Origin: Limonium bicolor
Lineage: Eukaryota > Streptophyta > Magnoliopsida > Caryophyllales > Plumbaginaceae
DNA length: 64,000 bases
Assembly (NCBI GenBank): GCA_023374045.1
Contig: CM041783.1
Coordinates: 127,225,503-127,289,502, forward strand
Direction of reading: 5' to 3'
Part shown: positions 11,561 through 21,671 of the stretch, in pieces
Position numbering within the stretch: position 1 is the stretch's first letter
Layout: the number at the start of each line of letters is the position of its first letter
Translations under genes and position numbers: made by a program
The notes under the pieces: generated by a model
What the model was told of the DNA's origin: nothing
Seen by the model: the letters and a program-made list of their open reading frames with translations, nothing else
Databases searched by the model: none

Positions 11561-12188
11561 CCAATATTCTGGCGGACGTTAGCAAAAATTGTGGAGATAA
11601 AATGACTAACTGCTGAGGCACGCATCCCGAGGCGCGCAGGTGAGTCAGCAGCCATGCCACATCAGAATCTTTTCAAAATTTTGGCTCTAAACTTCATTTT
11701 ATCATAACTTTGGCTAGGATGATCCGTTTTTGACGTTCTTTTTATCAATCTTCTTGGTTTTCCATAACCTTTTTATTGGTATAGGTTTCATGGTCTGGTT
11801 TGACCATTCTCAAAAAGTCAACCCTAGCAAGGTTTAAGAAGCTTTATGGTTTCCATAATTTTATTTTGACTTTCATGAGTCAAATTAATGTCCAAATTAT
11901 TTCTAAAATCTTTATAATATACTTGGAGTGTTTAGAAATTTTCCCAAGATTTATTGACTTATAAATCTTATTATTAAATTCATAATACTATATAATATTA
12001 TATAATAACTTAATACTTAATAGTATTCTTTAAGGTTAAATAGAAGAAATCCCCTAAATTAATTTCCATAATTCCACATAATATTAATATTCATAATTCC
12101 ATACAATACTTTAATATTAAATAGTATTAATTAAGGTTTAACAAAAGAAATCCCCTAAATTAATTTAAATTAATTTAGGGGTATTTCA

Positions 12189-14189
12189 GTTGAAGTCTTA
12201 GGCAAAATTGCTAGTTGGAAGTGTAAGGATTTAGTGCTAAGTGTTAAGGACTTGGAGAGATTTTGAGTAAATGGTTAAGGAGTTTGATTGTGAGGATTAA
12301 GAGGTTTGGTGGATGGTTTAAGAGTGGGTTAAAGTGTTAAAATGAGGTTAGAACATATTAGGACACTTGTGACATGGTTTGGAGTGAAATAAACACATAA
12401 AAATTAGTTTCTGGAGTCGACCTACCTTAAGACCGACCTTAGCAAGGGCGGTCGGGCCTAAAATACCCATCTAGGAAGCTCTCTGACTTAGACCGACCTT
12501 AGGACCGACCTTGGTAAGGTCGGTCGGGCTTAAATCTTGCACACGGGAATGTTTCTGGAATGGACCGACCTTGGCAAGGTCGGTCGGGGTGTAACTTTTT
12601 AGTCGGGAAGTGTCCTGGTTCCGACTGACCTTGGGACCTTCCCTGCAAGGTCGGTCGGGTCGTATAAAAAAAATTTTAATTTTAAGGATGTTAAATGGTA
12701 TTAGTGGTATGCCATTAAGAGGGTAATGATGATTTGATAAACAAGCATATAAGGACTTAAGGGATTAAGTTAGGTAAATGGTTTTAAGTGTTTTAGGTTA
12801 AGTTTATAAGAACCTAAGATGTGTTAGATGGGGATCATTAGGGGTTAAATAAGTTAAGTAACATGGAAGAAATTAACAACCTAAATTGGATCAATGTTTT
12901 AGGGTTTGAGAATTGGGATTCGGAAGGAGATTAGACAACCGACACAAAACGACGGTGTACGGTATGGTTTTCTTGTAACCTGCTTGCTAACGAGGTGTCC
13001 CTCGGCTTGTGTGCTACTTGTTTACTTGCTATGACTAAGACAAGATAAAGCATGCAATCGAACTATTATCTTCTTGTGTGTTTGCCTTACACTAACACAC
13101 TAGACTTTGAGATTAGTTACTAACAATACTTAGTAACATTGTTTGAGATAAGGAATTCACTCCCAAATTGTTGGTTGGTTAATACCCGAGAAAGGTTTAA
13201 CTAACACTTTGTATTTAAGACTTTCTACTAATTGGAACTTGGGGGGAGTGAGGAATCCGGGACTGACTCTGGTCATGCATGTTAAGGAAAGGGGGTCGGT
13301 ATCTGAATCAGATCCGACTTCCACTTGAGGACTTGTCTTCGGACTTGTTGCCTAGAGTCGAATGTCGACTCAGCCACCTTAGGCTACAGTTCAAGGTGGG
13401 AGGCAGATTAAGATGGTGCGGTGGGATCACCTAAATCCCAAAATTAAGATAAATTGTTTATTCAACAAATAGAGTTAATAGCTCATTGGCTAGGGTTGCT
13501 TTTGACCCAACAAAAAATAAACATTGAGATATGATACAACCATTTCTAATTAAAGAACGGTTTGTATACCAAGATTAAGATAAGGATTAAGGTTGAGGTA
13601 AGGTAAGAATGGACTGAGTTTGAGAGACATTATAACTTGAGGAGTTTAATGAAAAACTTAGTTATTAAGGGAATGCTTTTAAGACGTTCACTGTGTGTGA
13701 TCTGTTTATGCTCATATGAGGCTTGTTATTTATTGCACTTCTTATTTATGTTGTGTATCTAATCTACTCCATGCTATCGACAATTAGTCGTCGTAGCCCC
13801 GTTAGCTTGGGGTTATAAGAGAATCGTACCCGGAAAGGTGCTGACCCCCTCGGGGGCGATTGTTTAAATTTTGCAGGTAAGCGCCCTATGAAGACTCATC
13901 TTGAGAGTAGGGCTGGTTAGACTTAGGACGGGATTTAATTTTAAGTACGGGATGCGCATGTGCACCCGTCTGTTAATATTAAAACTTGTGGAGAATTATG
14001 TTGGTTGTTGAGATACTTGTAAACTCGGTTGGTGTATATTTTGGTTAGACGGTTGTAAGTATTAAAGTTCGGTTATTTTTGTGATTCAGACCGTAGCAAG
14101 GTCCTGGTGTATATTTATTTCCGCTGTGATGTTATTTACGTGTTGTTAAGTTTGCGATAACCACGAACGGATTTGGACGAGGTGTTACA
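12189..14189 (+). repeat. 5' LTR of element E, right part
   Basis: The last ~2.0 kb of the 5' LTR. It ends GAGGTGTTACA at 14189 and is followed by AAAAG and the PBS. It matches 62416-63822 of the 3' LTR closely from its first base. The missing left 2.1 kb (equivalent of 60294-62415) lies beyond the left edge, on the other side of the insertion. A palindrome array lies at 12421-12660. Confidence 0.9.
12421..12660. repeat. array of GACCGACCTT / AAGGTCGGTC palindromes
   Basis: Four imperfect inverted repeats, each with stems of the type GACCGACCTT ... AAGGTCGGTC and about 60 bp apart, in otherwise AT-rich LTR. The second unit has an extra internal half-stem (GACCGACCTTAGGACCGACC). The same array sits in the 3' LTR at 62648-62898. 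Each unit could form a stable hairpin in DNA or in the LTR transcript. Confidence 0.9.
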
Positions 14190-14194
14190 AAAAG

Positions 14195-14221
14195 TGGTAT
14201 CAGAGCGTAGTTACGCTCTGA
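14195..14221 (+). promoter_or_regulatory. PBS for initiator-Met tRNA, overlapping a 10-bp hairpin
   Basis: TGGTATCAGAGC at 14195-14206, five bases after the LTR end, is the plant initiator-Met tRNA primer-binding site. Its 3' half is the left arm of a perfect inverted repeat at 14200-14221: arms TCAGAGCGTA and TACGCTCTGA with a two-base centre. The primer site can therefore fold on itself. The same arrangement follows the LTRs at 20351, 6771 (minus) and, decayed, 45115 (minus). Confidence 0.9.
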
Positions 14222-14403
14222 ATAAGGAAATACCGAACATGGATAACCACCGAGTTAGAATATGATTTAAGGTATAAGATATGGGATAAGGGTGTGAGAA
14301 GTTAGAGTGAGTAGAGTCAGATGACCACTATTAAGTGTGGATCATCTTTACCGTCTACGGACATTATAAATCGTAAACCGAAAATGTTGTGAATGCAAGC
14401 CTA

Positions 14404-15509
14404 ATGCACGTTGTAATTGTTCAGATGGCAGGACGTCCAAGAGGAGGCCGAGGCCGTGGTCGAGGCGATGAGGCTGCGGATATACCTGGTAGGCAGACGA
14501 TAGCTGAGATTGTAGCTGCCACGCTTGGGCATATGGGCTACCAGCCTGGCGCACCACCACCTCCACCCGCCACAGCCCCGAGAGCCAAATGGGTGAAGAG
14601 TCTTGCCGATCTTCGACCCGCATCTTTTAAGGGGGAGACCGATCCCACCAAGCTTGAGGCGTACATCTCCGAGCTGGAGACCGCCTTCGAGACCCTTGAT
14701 GTCCCTGCTGGGATCAAGGTGCATCTTGCAGCGTATTACCTGAAGGGGGCAGCAAGCGATTGGTGGAAGCTGGTGAGGGCCGAGCATGTGGCCAATCCAG
14801 AGTTCGGCTGGGAACAGTACACAGCTCTACTACGAGCCAAATACTATCCCGCCCATGTCCAGACAAAGAAGAGCCTGCAGTTAGATGCACTGAAGCAGAT
14901 GGACAAGATGACGGTGGACGAGTATTACTCAGAGTTCACCGCCTTGCTTTGTCTTCTGTTGGGTCTAGGGTATTCGGACCAGATTCTGGTGGACCGCTTC
15001 TATGGCGGGCTGAGCCATCGACTCCGCTACGGCATGGGGCCGACGAGTTATACTACCTTGCAAGTAATGAGAAAGGTTAAGACATAAATAAGTGAATAAG
15101 ATTTAGACTTTGAGAATGAGAGAAACTAATACTTTGGAAACAGGAGTGCTATCATGCCGCTGCTAAGGTTGAGATAACCGTCCAGGTGAGGGACGAAGAC
15201 AATGCCGCTAAGAGGAAGACGGCCGGTAAGAGTACCGAGAACCAAGGGCAAGGCGGGTACAAGAAACAGAAGTACCAGCCTCAGGCCCAGAAGAGTCAGA
15301 AAGGGAAAGCGGAGACTGAGAAGGCTGCTGAAGAGCCACTTAAGCTGACATATGCTATTGCTGCAAAGCCCCTACGCTCTAAAGCACCAAAGGGTTCTGA
15401 GTCTGGAAAGGGAGCCGGTGGTGGCTACCAACGACGCTACATCTGTCAGTGGTGTCAGAAGGACCACCCCGGGCACGACTGCAAGGGTAATAAGGTGGAA
15501 TGCAATACC
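14404..15509 (+). pseudogene. gag: gag, copy A: matrix/capsid and first CCHC zinc knuckle, with an 80-bp intron
   Basis: Structural protein that packages element RNA. In-frame ATGs are at 14404 and 14425; the second gives MAGRPRGGRGRGRG, a basic RG-rich start, and is my preferred start. The retrotransposon gag domain runs from about 14580 to 15063 (FKGETDPTKLEAYISELE, YYLKGAASDWWKL, DEYYSEFTAL, DRFYGGLSHRLRYGM). The frame then meets a stop unless 15064-15143 is removed; it resumes exactly in phase at 15144 (ECYHAAAKVEITV), passes a Lys/Gln-rich linker, and reaches the knuckle CQWCQKDHPGHDC near 15450. The second knuckle is cut after CNTC by an inserted LTR fragment and continues at 17247. Apart from that insertion this copy is nearly intact. 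Confidence 0.88.
15064..15143 (+). other. putative spliceosomal intron in gag, copy A
   Basis: 80 bases, starting GTAATGAG and ending GGAAACAG, with a CTAAT branch-point-like motif about 17 bases before the AG. Removing it joins two reading frames in phase 0 (after codon 15061-15063, resuming at 15144). The length is not a multiple of three and it contains stops. The last exon base is A here (CAA/GTAATG) but G in copy B (CAG/GTAATG), the stronger donor. A reverse-transcribed element should lose introns unless unspliced RNA is packaged, so this may regulate Gag expression. Confidence 0.6.
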
Positions 15510-17243
15510 TGTATCACCCCGTCCTAAGCCAATCGTGGTTATCGCAAACTTAACAACTTAATCACAAACGTCGCAGTGAAATAAACTAACACCAGGACCT
15601 TGCCACAGTCTTAACCACCGAATATACCGAACTTAAAATATTTACAAACACTTATCCAAAAATATACATACAAACCAAAACACCCACCAACCGAGTTTCT
15701 AGTATCTCAAGTAACAACATAATCCTTCACTAGTTTCAGTATTAACAGACGGGCGCACAAGCGCAACCCGTGCTCAAAATAAACCCAACCTAAGTCTAAC
15801 CGCCCCTACTCTCAAGGTGACTCTTCATGGGACGCTTACCTGTAAAAAAAAAAAAAACAGCCCCCAAAGGGAGTCAACAAGAATGCTGGTACGATCCTCT
15901 CATGGCCCCCAAGCTAACGGGGCTACAACGACTAATTATCGATAGCATGGAAATTGATTAGACACACAATCATAATACGAAGTGCAATAAAACAATAATC
16001 CACAGATGTACAAGCATAGTTCACACACATTGAACGACTTAAAAGTGTTATCTTAAATCTTATCTCAGCCTTAGAATACAACCGCCCTTTAAATAGAATT
16101 GGTCATATGTTACCTCAATGTTTATTTTGTCGGGTCAAAAGCAACCTTAGCCAATGAGCTATTAACTTCATTGGTTGAATAAACAACTTATCTGAAAATT
16201 TAGGATTTAGGTGATCCTACTGCACCATCTTAATGCCTCCTACCTTGGACTGGAAATCCAATGTAGCTGAGCCGACATTCGAACCTAAGCAACAATTCCG
16301 AAGACAAGTCCTTAAGCAGAAGTCGGATCTAATTCAGATACCGACCCCCTTTTCCTTAACATGCATGACCGGCGTCAGTCCCGGATTCCTCACTCCTCTT
16401 AAGTTCCAGTTAGTGAAAATCTTACAAACCATGTGTTACTTAAACCTTAACGGGTATTATCCAACAGTTACCGAAACATAGTTCCTCTCCTCAATCCAAT
16501 AAGTTCTAAGCTTAGTTAGTAGCTAGTCTCAAGTCTCGTGGGTTAGTGTAAAGAAAACACACACACAATGAGAACAATAAAAACCAGTTGCATGCTTTAT
16601 CTTGTCTTAGTTATAGCAAATAAACAGATAGCACACAATCCGAGGGACACCTCGTTAGCAAGTAGGTCATAAGAAAACTGTACCGTTCACTGTCGGCGAT
16701 TGTTTGATTAATCTCCTAACAAGTCCCAGTTCACAAGTCCTAAAACATTCATTCAGTTTTAGGTTATTATTTAGCTCAACTTAACACAATTTACTTAACC
16801 CTCCAAGACACCAATATTTACCCATTGTTATTCACTAAGTCCTTATGGTTTTTAACTTAAATTTTTAAGTGCATCATTTTCTCATTTTCCTTTACATTTG
16901 TTCACTCACTTAGTAGCCATTTCACCCACTAAACATGTCCTAAACAACCTTATAACATCAATACCTTACTATCCCCATCATTTCCTAACATTTTCCAAGC
17001 TTAAACATGATTTTTAGGGTGGTCCGGGACTTGGTCCTTACCTTAAGACCCGGACCAACACTTAGTGTAAACTCTCGGCTGATTTTATGTTGTGGTCCGG
17101 GACTTTATATGGGACTTAAGTCCTGGACCATTACAAGCTGAAACTCTCGGGGTGAATTAAGGGGTGGCCAGGGACTTCTTACAGGACTTAAGTCCCGGAC
17201 CAGGGTGCTGGTTGATTAGGCATGGTCCGGGACTTTACCCTGG
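15510..17243 (-). repeat. truncated LTR inserted in gag, copy A
   Basis: Starts TGTATCACCCCGTCC (the minus-orientation LTR start TGTAACACCCC, mutated) inside the second zinc-knuckle codon run, and stops abruptly at 17243 inside a GGTCCGGGACTT palindrome array (17021-17246). The flanking gag codons ACC TGT are repeated at 17244-17249, so reading resumes at the exact codon. The outer 2.5-3 kb of the LTR is missing. The same insertion is in copy B, so it predates the duplication. Confidence 0.8.
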
Positions 17244-17492
17244 ACCTGTGGGGTATACGGACACCGGGCATACGAGTGCTTCCGGAACCCCGAGAGCAGA
17301 GCCTTTAGGCCCGAGATGAAGGGCAAGGGCAAGACCGATCAGGGTGCTGGATCTGACGATCAGAAGACGACTCAGCAGGCTGCAAACAAGAACCCATGGG
17401 TAGTCCAGAAGTTGGGACCCACACTTCACATGGTGGACCGGGACGATGAGGCTGAACCCTCATCGAGGCCAGGTACCGCTATAAACCATTAA
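17244..17492 (+). pseudogene. gag: gag, copy A, C-terminal part (second zinc knuckle)
   Basis: Continues gag after the LTR insertion. CNTC at the left break and GVYGHRAYEC here together form a complete CX2CX4HX4C knuckle. A Lys/Gly/Asp/Gln-rich tail follows, ending with a TAA at 17490-17492. A possible donor CAG/GTACCG lies at 17472/17473 (see findings). The split knuckle shows where the LTR landed. Confidence 0.8.
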
Positions 17493-17697
17493 GTAATGAA
17501 ATTGCCTGCATACCGCATTTCATGCATGCTTTGGTGAATGATTAAGTTAGATGAGATTAAGACATGGTTAGAATTTAAGTAAGATATAACCTATTACCAC
17601 CTTAGGAAACTTCAACATTTGTTATCCCATAACTTCAACGCTTAACCCGGAAGAAACGGACATCGAAACCCGAGACTTTCCAAACAAACAATGTCAG

Positions 17698-18343
17698 GTT
17701 ATCCGCCCAGGTATGATTTTATTAAGGGGATACCTGACACCCGAAGCACAAATAGCCATCATCAGGAGATGCAGTCAGTTAGGAATGTGACTAGGAGGTT
17801 TCTATACACCGGAGTACCCAGGAGGAGCAAAGATGAAACTAAGGATGATGAGCTTAGGCAAGGACTATAATCCGTATGCCATGACGTACCAAACCACCAG
17901 AGCAAGATGGAGTCTCACCACCGGGAATACCAGAAGAGTTCCATCCGGTTATTACACAAGCCGTGGAGATCGCACAGCAACTGGAGGCTGACCCGATCCC
18001 AGGCATACAAGTAGATCTATGCATAGTTAATTTCTACGAGAAGAACGGGCGACTCGGATTACATCAAGATAAGGATGAGACAGCGGAGTCTCTCGAAACA
18101 GGGATACCCGTAGTGTCTTGGTCCATTGGAGATGACGCTGAATTTCTATACGGCGAGCAGAAGCGTGTAGACCGTGCTAAGAAGCTACTACTTAAGTATG
18201 GAGATGTATTAATTATGGGTGGAGAGTTGAGGATGTTGTCCAATGGGATTAAGAAAATTAAGCTGAATACAACACCGTCAGTAGTGATCAATGCGACGCA
18301 CATTAGACCAGGACGGTTAAACCTAACCTTTAGACAATATTAG
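17698..18343 (+). pseudogene. AlkB-like 2OG-Fe(II) dioxygenase domain, copy A
   Basis: A near full-length AlkB-type domain (about 210 residues), with best resemblance to plant ALKBH1-type proteins; these remove alkyl groups from nucleic-acid bases using Fe(II) and 2-oxoglutarate. Visible in order: GMILLRGYLTPEAQIAIIRR (17710-17770), GGFYTPEYPGGAKMKLRMM, PGIPEEFHPVITQAVEIA (17927), DLCIVNFY, GLHQDKDE with iron ligands His (18062-18064) and Asp (18068-18070), PVVSWSIGDDAEFLYG, GDVLIMGGE and RPGRLNLTFRQY with the 2OG-binding Arg-x5-Arg (18314 and 18332). The second iron His is replaced by Asn (18242-18244) in this copy. A TGA near 17788 and a frameshift near 17900 break it. It ends with its own TAG, about 90 bases before the next frame (PR). 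No introns are seen, which suggests capture from an mRNA. Confidence 0.88.
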
Positions 18344-18430
18344 ACATGTAACGCTTTAAGTATAATGTAAGAAAAGAAGTGTAAGAAATAAGCACATGAT
18401 GTAAACAGGATAGTTATTAATAAAATAACA

Positions 18431-19953
18431 GTGTTGTTCATATTAATTGTTACGACTCTTGTTATACCATCATTACTCATGAAAGCTTGTGAAATACAAT
18501 TAGGTTATGGACTCGGTACGGAAGGTGCGCTAAGCATCCTTACAGAGGCACAGGCCGACGCAAGCGGTACTATCCTCACCGGCACCTTTCCGATCAATGG
18601 GGTTGAGGCATCAGTTCTCTTCGACTCAGGGGCCTCGCATACCTTTATCTCAGCATCATTTGCGAGAAGGTTGGGGCTACGCAGATGAGCTACCCGACTT
18701 CACGGTTACGCTCCCGTCTAAGGAGAAGGTTCGTTGCACTCGCTACTACCGAGGAGCCACCATCAGAATTAAGGGTGAAGACTTTCCAGTCACATTCATT
18801 GAGTTCATGGATTTGATGTTATCTTCGGGATGAACTGGTTGGAGCGGCACAAGGGTTATATCCTCTGTGCCGAGCACCGACTGCTACTTAGGAGTCCGTT
18901 TGGGGTAACAGTATCATACCGTCAGAGGCCCAGAGAGCCTATGACCAAGATCATCTCCGCCATGGCAATGTATAAGGAGTTGAGGAGGAAGGAAGAGTTA
19001 TATCTCTCCTATGTACAGGACATAGAGAGAGACCCGAGTTCAACCTTGACTTATCGGTAGTGTCGGAGTTCCCTGATCTCTTTCCACGAGAACTGCTCGG
19101 CATGCCACCCACTCGGGAGGTAGAGTTCACCATCGAGCTGCTACTAGGAATCGGACCGATAGCCAAGGCACCGTACCTCATGGCTCCTACAGAAATGAAC
19201 GAGTTAAAAGATCAGTTGAAAGACTTGTTAGACAAAGGGTTCATAAGACCCAGTGTTTCACCATGGGGAGCGCCAGATCTCTTTGTGAAGAAGAAGGATG
19301 GCAGTCTCCGCCTCTGCATCGACTACAGAGAGTTGAATGTAGTGACTGTGAAGAATAAGTATCCACTACCTCGCACTGATGATCTGTTCGATCAGGTGAA
19401 GGGGGCATCTGTGTTTTCCAAGATTGATCTCAGATCGGGGTATCATCAGATAGCCATTAAGGAGGGAGATATTGAGAAGATGGCATTCCGGACACGATAC
19501 AACCACTACGAATTCACAGTGATGCCATTCGGTTTGTCAAACGCACCGGTGAAGTTCATGGATCTGATGAACCGCTTGTTCAGGGAACAGTTAGACAAGA
19601 CGTTTGTGGTATTCATCGACGACATACTGATATATTCAAAGTCAAGAATTGAGCGTGAGGTACATTTGAGGAGGGTGTTGGAGATACTGAGGGAGAACCA
19701 GCTTTATGCTAAGTTCTCCAAATGTGAGTTTTGGCTTGACCAGGTCTCCTTCTTGGGTCATGTCATCTCAGATGTTGGGATCTCTATAGATCCAGTGAAG
19801 ATTGATGCCGTGCGCACCTGGCCAAGACCAAAGACGGTGACTGACATCCGCAGCTTCCTCAGTCTGGTAGGGTACTATCCGAGGTTTGTTAAGGACTTCA
19901 GCAAGGTCACGAAGCCGATGACCAGTCTGATGAAGAAAGATGCACCGTTCGTA
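18431..19953 (+). pseudogene. pol: pol, copy A: protease and RT, truncated by a duplication junction
   Basis: The pepsin-like protease appears at 18540-18690 (ILTGTFPINGVEASVLFDSG, catalytic Asp codon 18623-18625, then SHTFIS). Frameshifts follow near 18685 and 18812. RT runs from about 19060 to 19953: [53 protein letters not shown], and the catalytic FIDD at 19612-19623, then FLGHVIS. At 19953 the frame runs straight into LTR-core sequence, so the RT C-terminus and everything after it are absent from this copy. This is the left copy of a tandem duplication; copy B continues further. Confidence 0.92.
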
Positions 19954-20066
19954 TAGATTAATTAAATTCCTTATTTTAACATATGTTACTATTTTATTTC
20001 TTATATATATATATGCATTTAATTTTTACTTAACTCAAAAGTTGATACTCAAAAATATTTAATTTT
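19952..20066. other. tandem-duplication junction: fragment of the 9771-9884 LTR core
   Basis: The bases after the broken RT match 9771-9884 almost exactly (TTAAATTCCTTATTTTAACA, a short TA run, then GTTGATACTCAAAAATATTT). At 20067 the sequence jumps to the equivalent of 13905. So RT is joined to the start of the duplicated block, and about 4.0 kb (9885-13904) is deleted from the second copy. Confidence 0.85.
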
Positions 20067-20351
20067 GAGTAGGGCTGGTTAGACTTAGGACAGGATTTAA
20101 TTTTGAGTACGGGATGCGCATGTGCACCCGTCTGTTAATATTAAAACTTGTGGAGAATTATGTTGGTTGTTGAGATACTTGTAAACTCGGTTGATGTATA
20201 TTTTGGTTAGATGGTTGTAAGTATTAAAGTTCGGTTATTTTTGTGATTCAGACCGTAGCAAGGTTCAGGTGTATATTTATTTCCGCTGCGATGTTATTTA
20301 CGTGTTGTTAAGTTTGCGATAACCACGAACGGATTTGGACGAGGTGTTGCA
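20067..20351 (+). repeat. last 285 bp of E's LTR, second copy
   Basis: Matches 13905-14189 at nearly every base and ends GAGGTGTTGCA (one change from TTACA). It belongs to the duplicated block and is not an independent LTR boundary. Confidence 0.9.
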
Positions 20352-20356
20352 AAAAG

Positions 20357-20383
20357 TGGTATCAGAGCGTAGTTACGCTCTGA
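20357..20383 (+). promoter_or_regulatory. PBS and hairpin, second copy
   Basis: TGGTATCAGAGC at 20357-20368 and the overlapping 10-bp inverted repeat at 20362-20383, identical to the copy at 14195-14221. Confidence 0.88.
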
Positions 20384-20585
20384 ATAAGGAAATACCGAAC
20401 ATGGATAACCACCGAGTTAGGATATGATTTAAGGTATAAGATATGGGATAAGGGTGTGAGAAGTTAGAGTGAGTAGAGTCAGATGACAACTATTAAGTGT
20501 GGATCGTCTTTACCGTCTACGGACGTTATAAATCGTAAACCGAAAACGTTGTGAATGCAAGCCTAATGCACGTTGTAATTGTTCA

Positions 20586-21671
20586 GATGGCAGGACGTCC
20601 GAGAGGAGGCCGAGGCCGTGGTCGAGGCGATGAGGCTGCGGATATACCTGGTGGGTAGACGATAGCTGAGATTGTAGCTGGCACGCTTGGGCATATGGGC
20701 TACCAGCCTGGCGCACCACCACCTCCACCGCCACAGCCCCGAGAGCCAAATTGGGTGAAGAGTCTTGCCGACCTTCGACCCGCATCTTTTAAGGGGGAGA
20801 CCGATCCCACCAAGCTTGAGGCGTACATCTCCGAGCTGGAGACCGCCTTCGAGACCCTTGATGTCCCTGCTGGGATCAAGGTGCGTCTTGCAGCGTTTTA
20901 CCTGAAGGGGGCAGCAAGCGATTGGTGGAAGCTGGTGAGGGCCGAGCATGTGGCCAATCCAGAGTTTGGCTGGGAACAGTACATAGCTCTACTACGAGCC
21001 AAATACTGTCCCGCCCATGTCCAGACAAAGAAGAGCCTGCAGTTAGATGCACTGAAGCAGATGGACAAGATGACGGTGGACGAGTATTACTCAGAGTTCA
21101 CCGCCTTGCTTCGTCTTCTGTCGGGTCTAGGGTATTCGGACCAGATTCTGGTGGACCGCTTCTATGGCGGGCTGAGCCATCGACTCCGCTACGGCATGGG
21201 GCCGACGAGTTATACTACCTTGCAGGTAATGAGAAAGGTTAAGACATAAATAAGTGAAAAAGGTTTAGACATTGAGAATGAGAGAAACTAATACTTTGGA
21301 AGCAGGAGTGCTATCATCCCGCTGCTAAGGTTGAGATAACCGTCCAGCTGAGGGACAAAGACAATGCTGCTAAGAGGAAGACGGCCGGTAAGAGTACCGA
21401 GAACCAAGGGCAAGGCGGGTACAAGAAACAGAAGTACCAGCCTCAGGCCCAGAAGAGTCAGAAAGGGAAAGCGGAGACTGAGAAGGCTGCTGAAGAGCCA
21501 CTTATGCTGACATATGCTATTGCTGCAAAGCCCCTGCGCTCTAAAGCACCAAAGGGTTCTGAGTCTGGAAAGGGAGCCGGTGGTGGCTACCAACGATGCT
21601 ACATCTGTCAGTAGTGTCACAAGGACCACCCCGGGCTCGACTGCAAGGGTAATAGGGTGGAATGCAATTCC
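20586..21671 (+). pseudogene. gag: gag, copy B
   Basis: Same protein as copy A, starting at the ATG 20586 (MAGRPRGG). Differences: a TAG near 20657 where copy A has CAG, Cys for Tyr in the AKYCPAHV segment, a TAG inside the first zinc knuckle (CQ-stop-C near 21612) and a change of its His to Leu. The gag domain is otherwise intact to 21225. The frame needs removal of 21226-21305 to continue. It is interrupted at 21672 by the same LTR insertion as copy A. Confidence 0.87.
21226..21305 (+). other. putative spliceosomal intron in gag, copy B
   Basis: 80 bases with donor CAG/GTAATG, branch-like CTAAT and acceptor GAAGCAG/GAG, the same length and phase as in copy A. The donor here matches the plant consensus better (CAG rather than CAA before GT). 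Confidence 0.6.

Larger units (their letters stand above)
6771..12188 (-). repeat. 5.4-kb gypsy LTR (minus orientation) inserted in the 5' LTR of element E
   Basis: Starts TGTAACGCCCC next to a PBS and ends GGGGTATTTCA at 12188, the same terminal pair as the TSD-verified solo LTR at 54355-58927. Immediately to the right (12189, GTTGA) is sequence that is continuous in E's 3' LTR (62416 onward), so 12188/12189 is an insertion junction. It holds three 45-bp repeats near its start, a long AT-rich core and a ~200-bp degenerate tandem repeat, each listed separately. It is about 1 kb longer than the other LTRs and probably belongs to a different subfamily. Confidence 0.75.
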
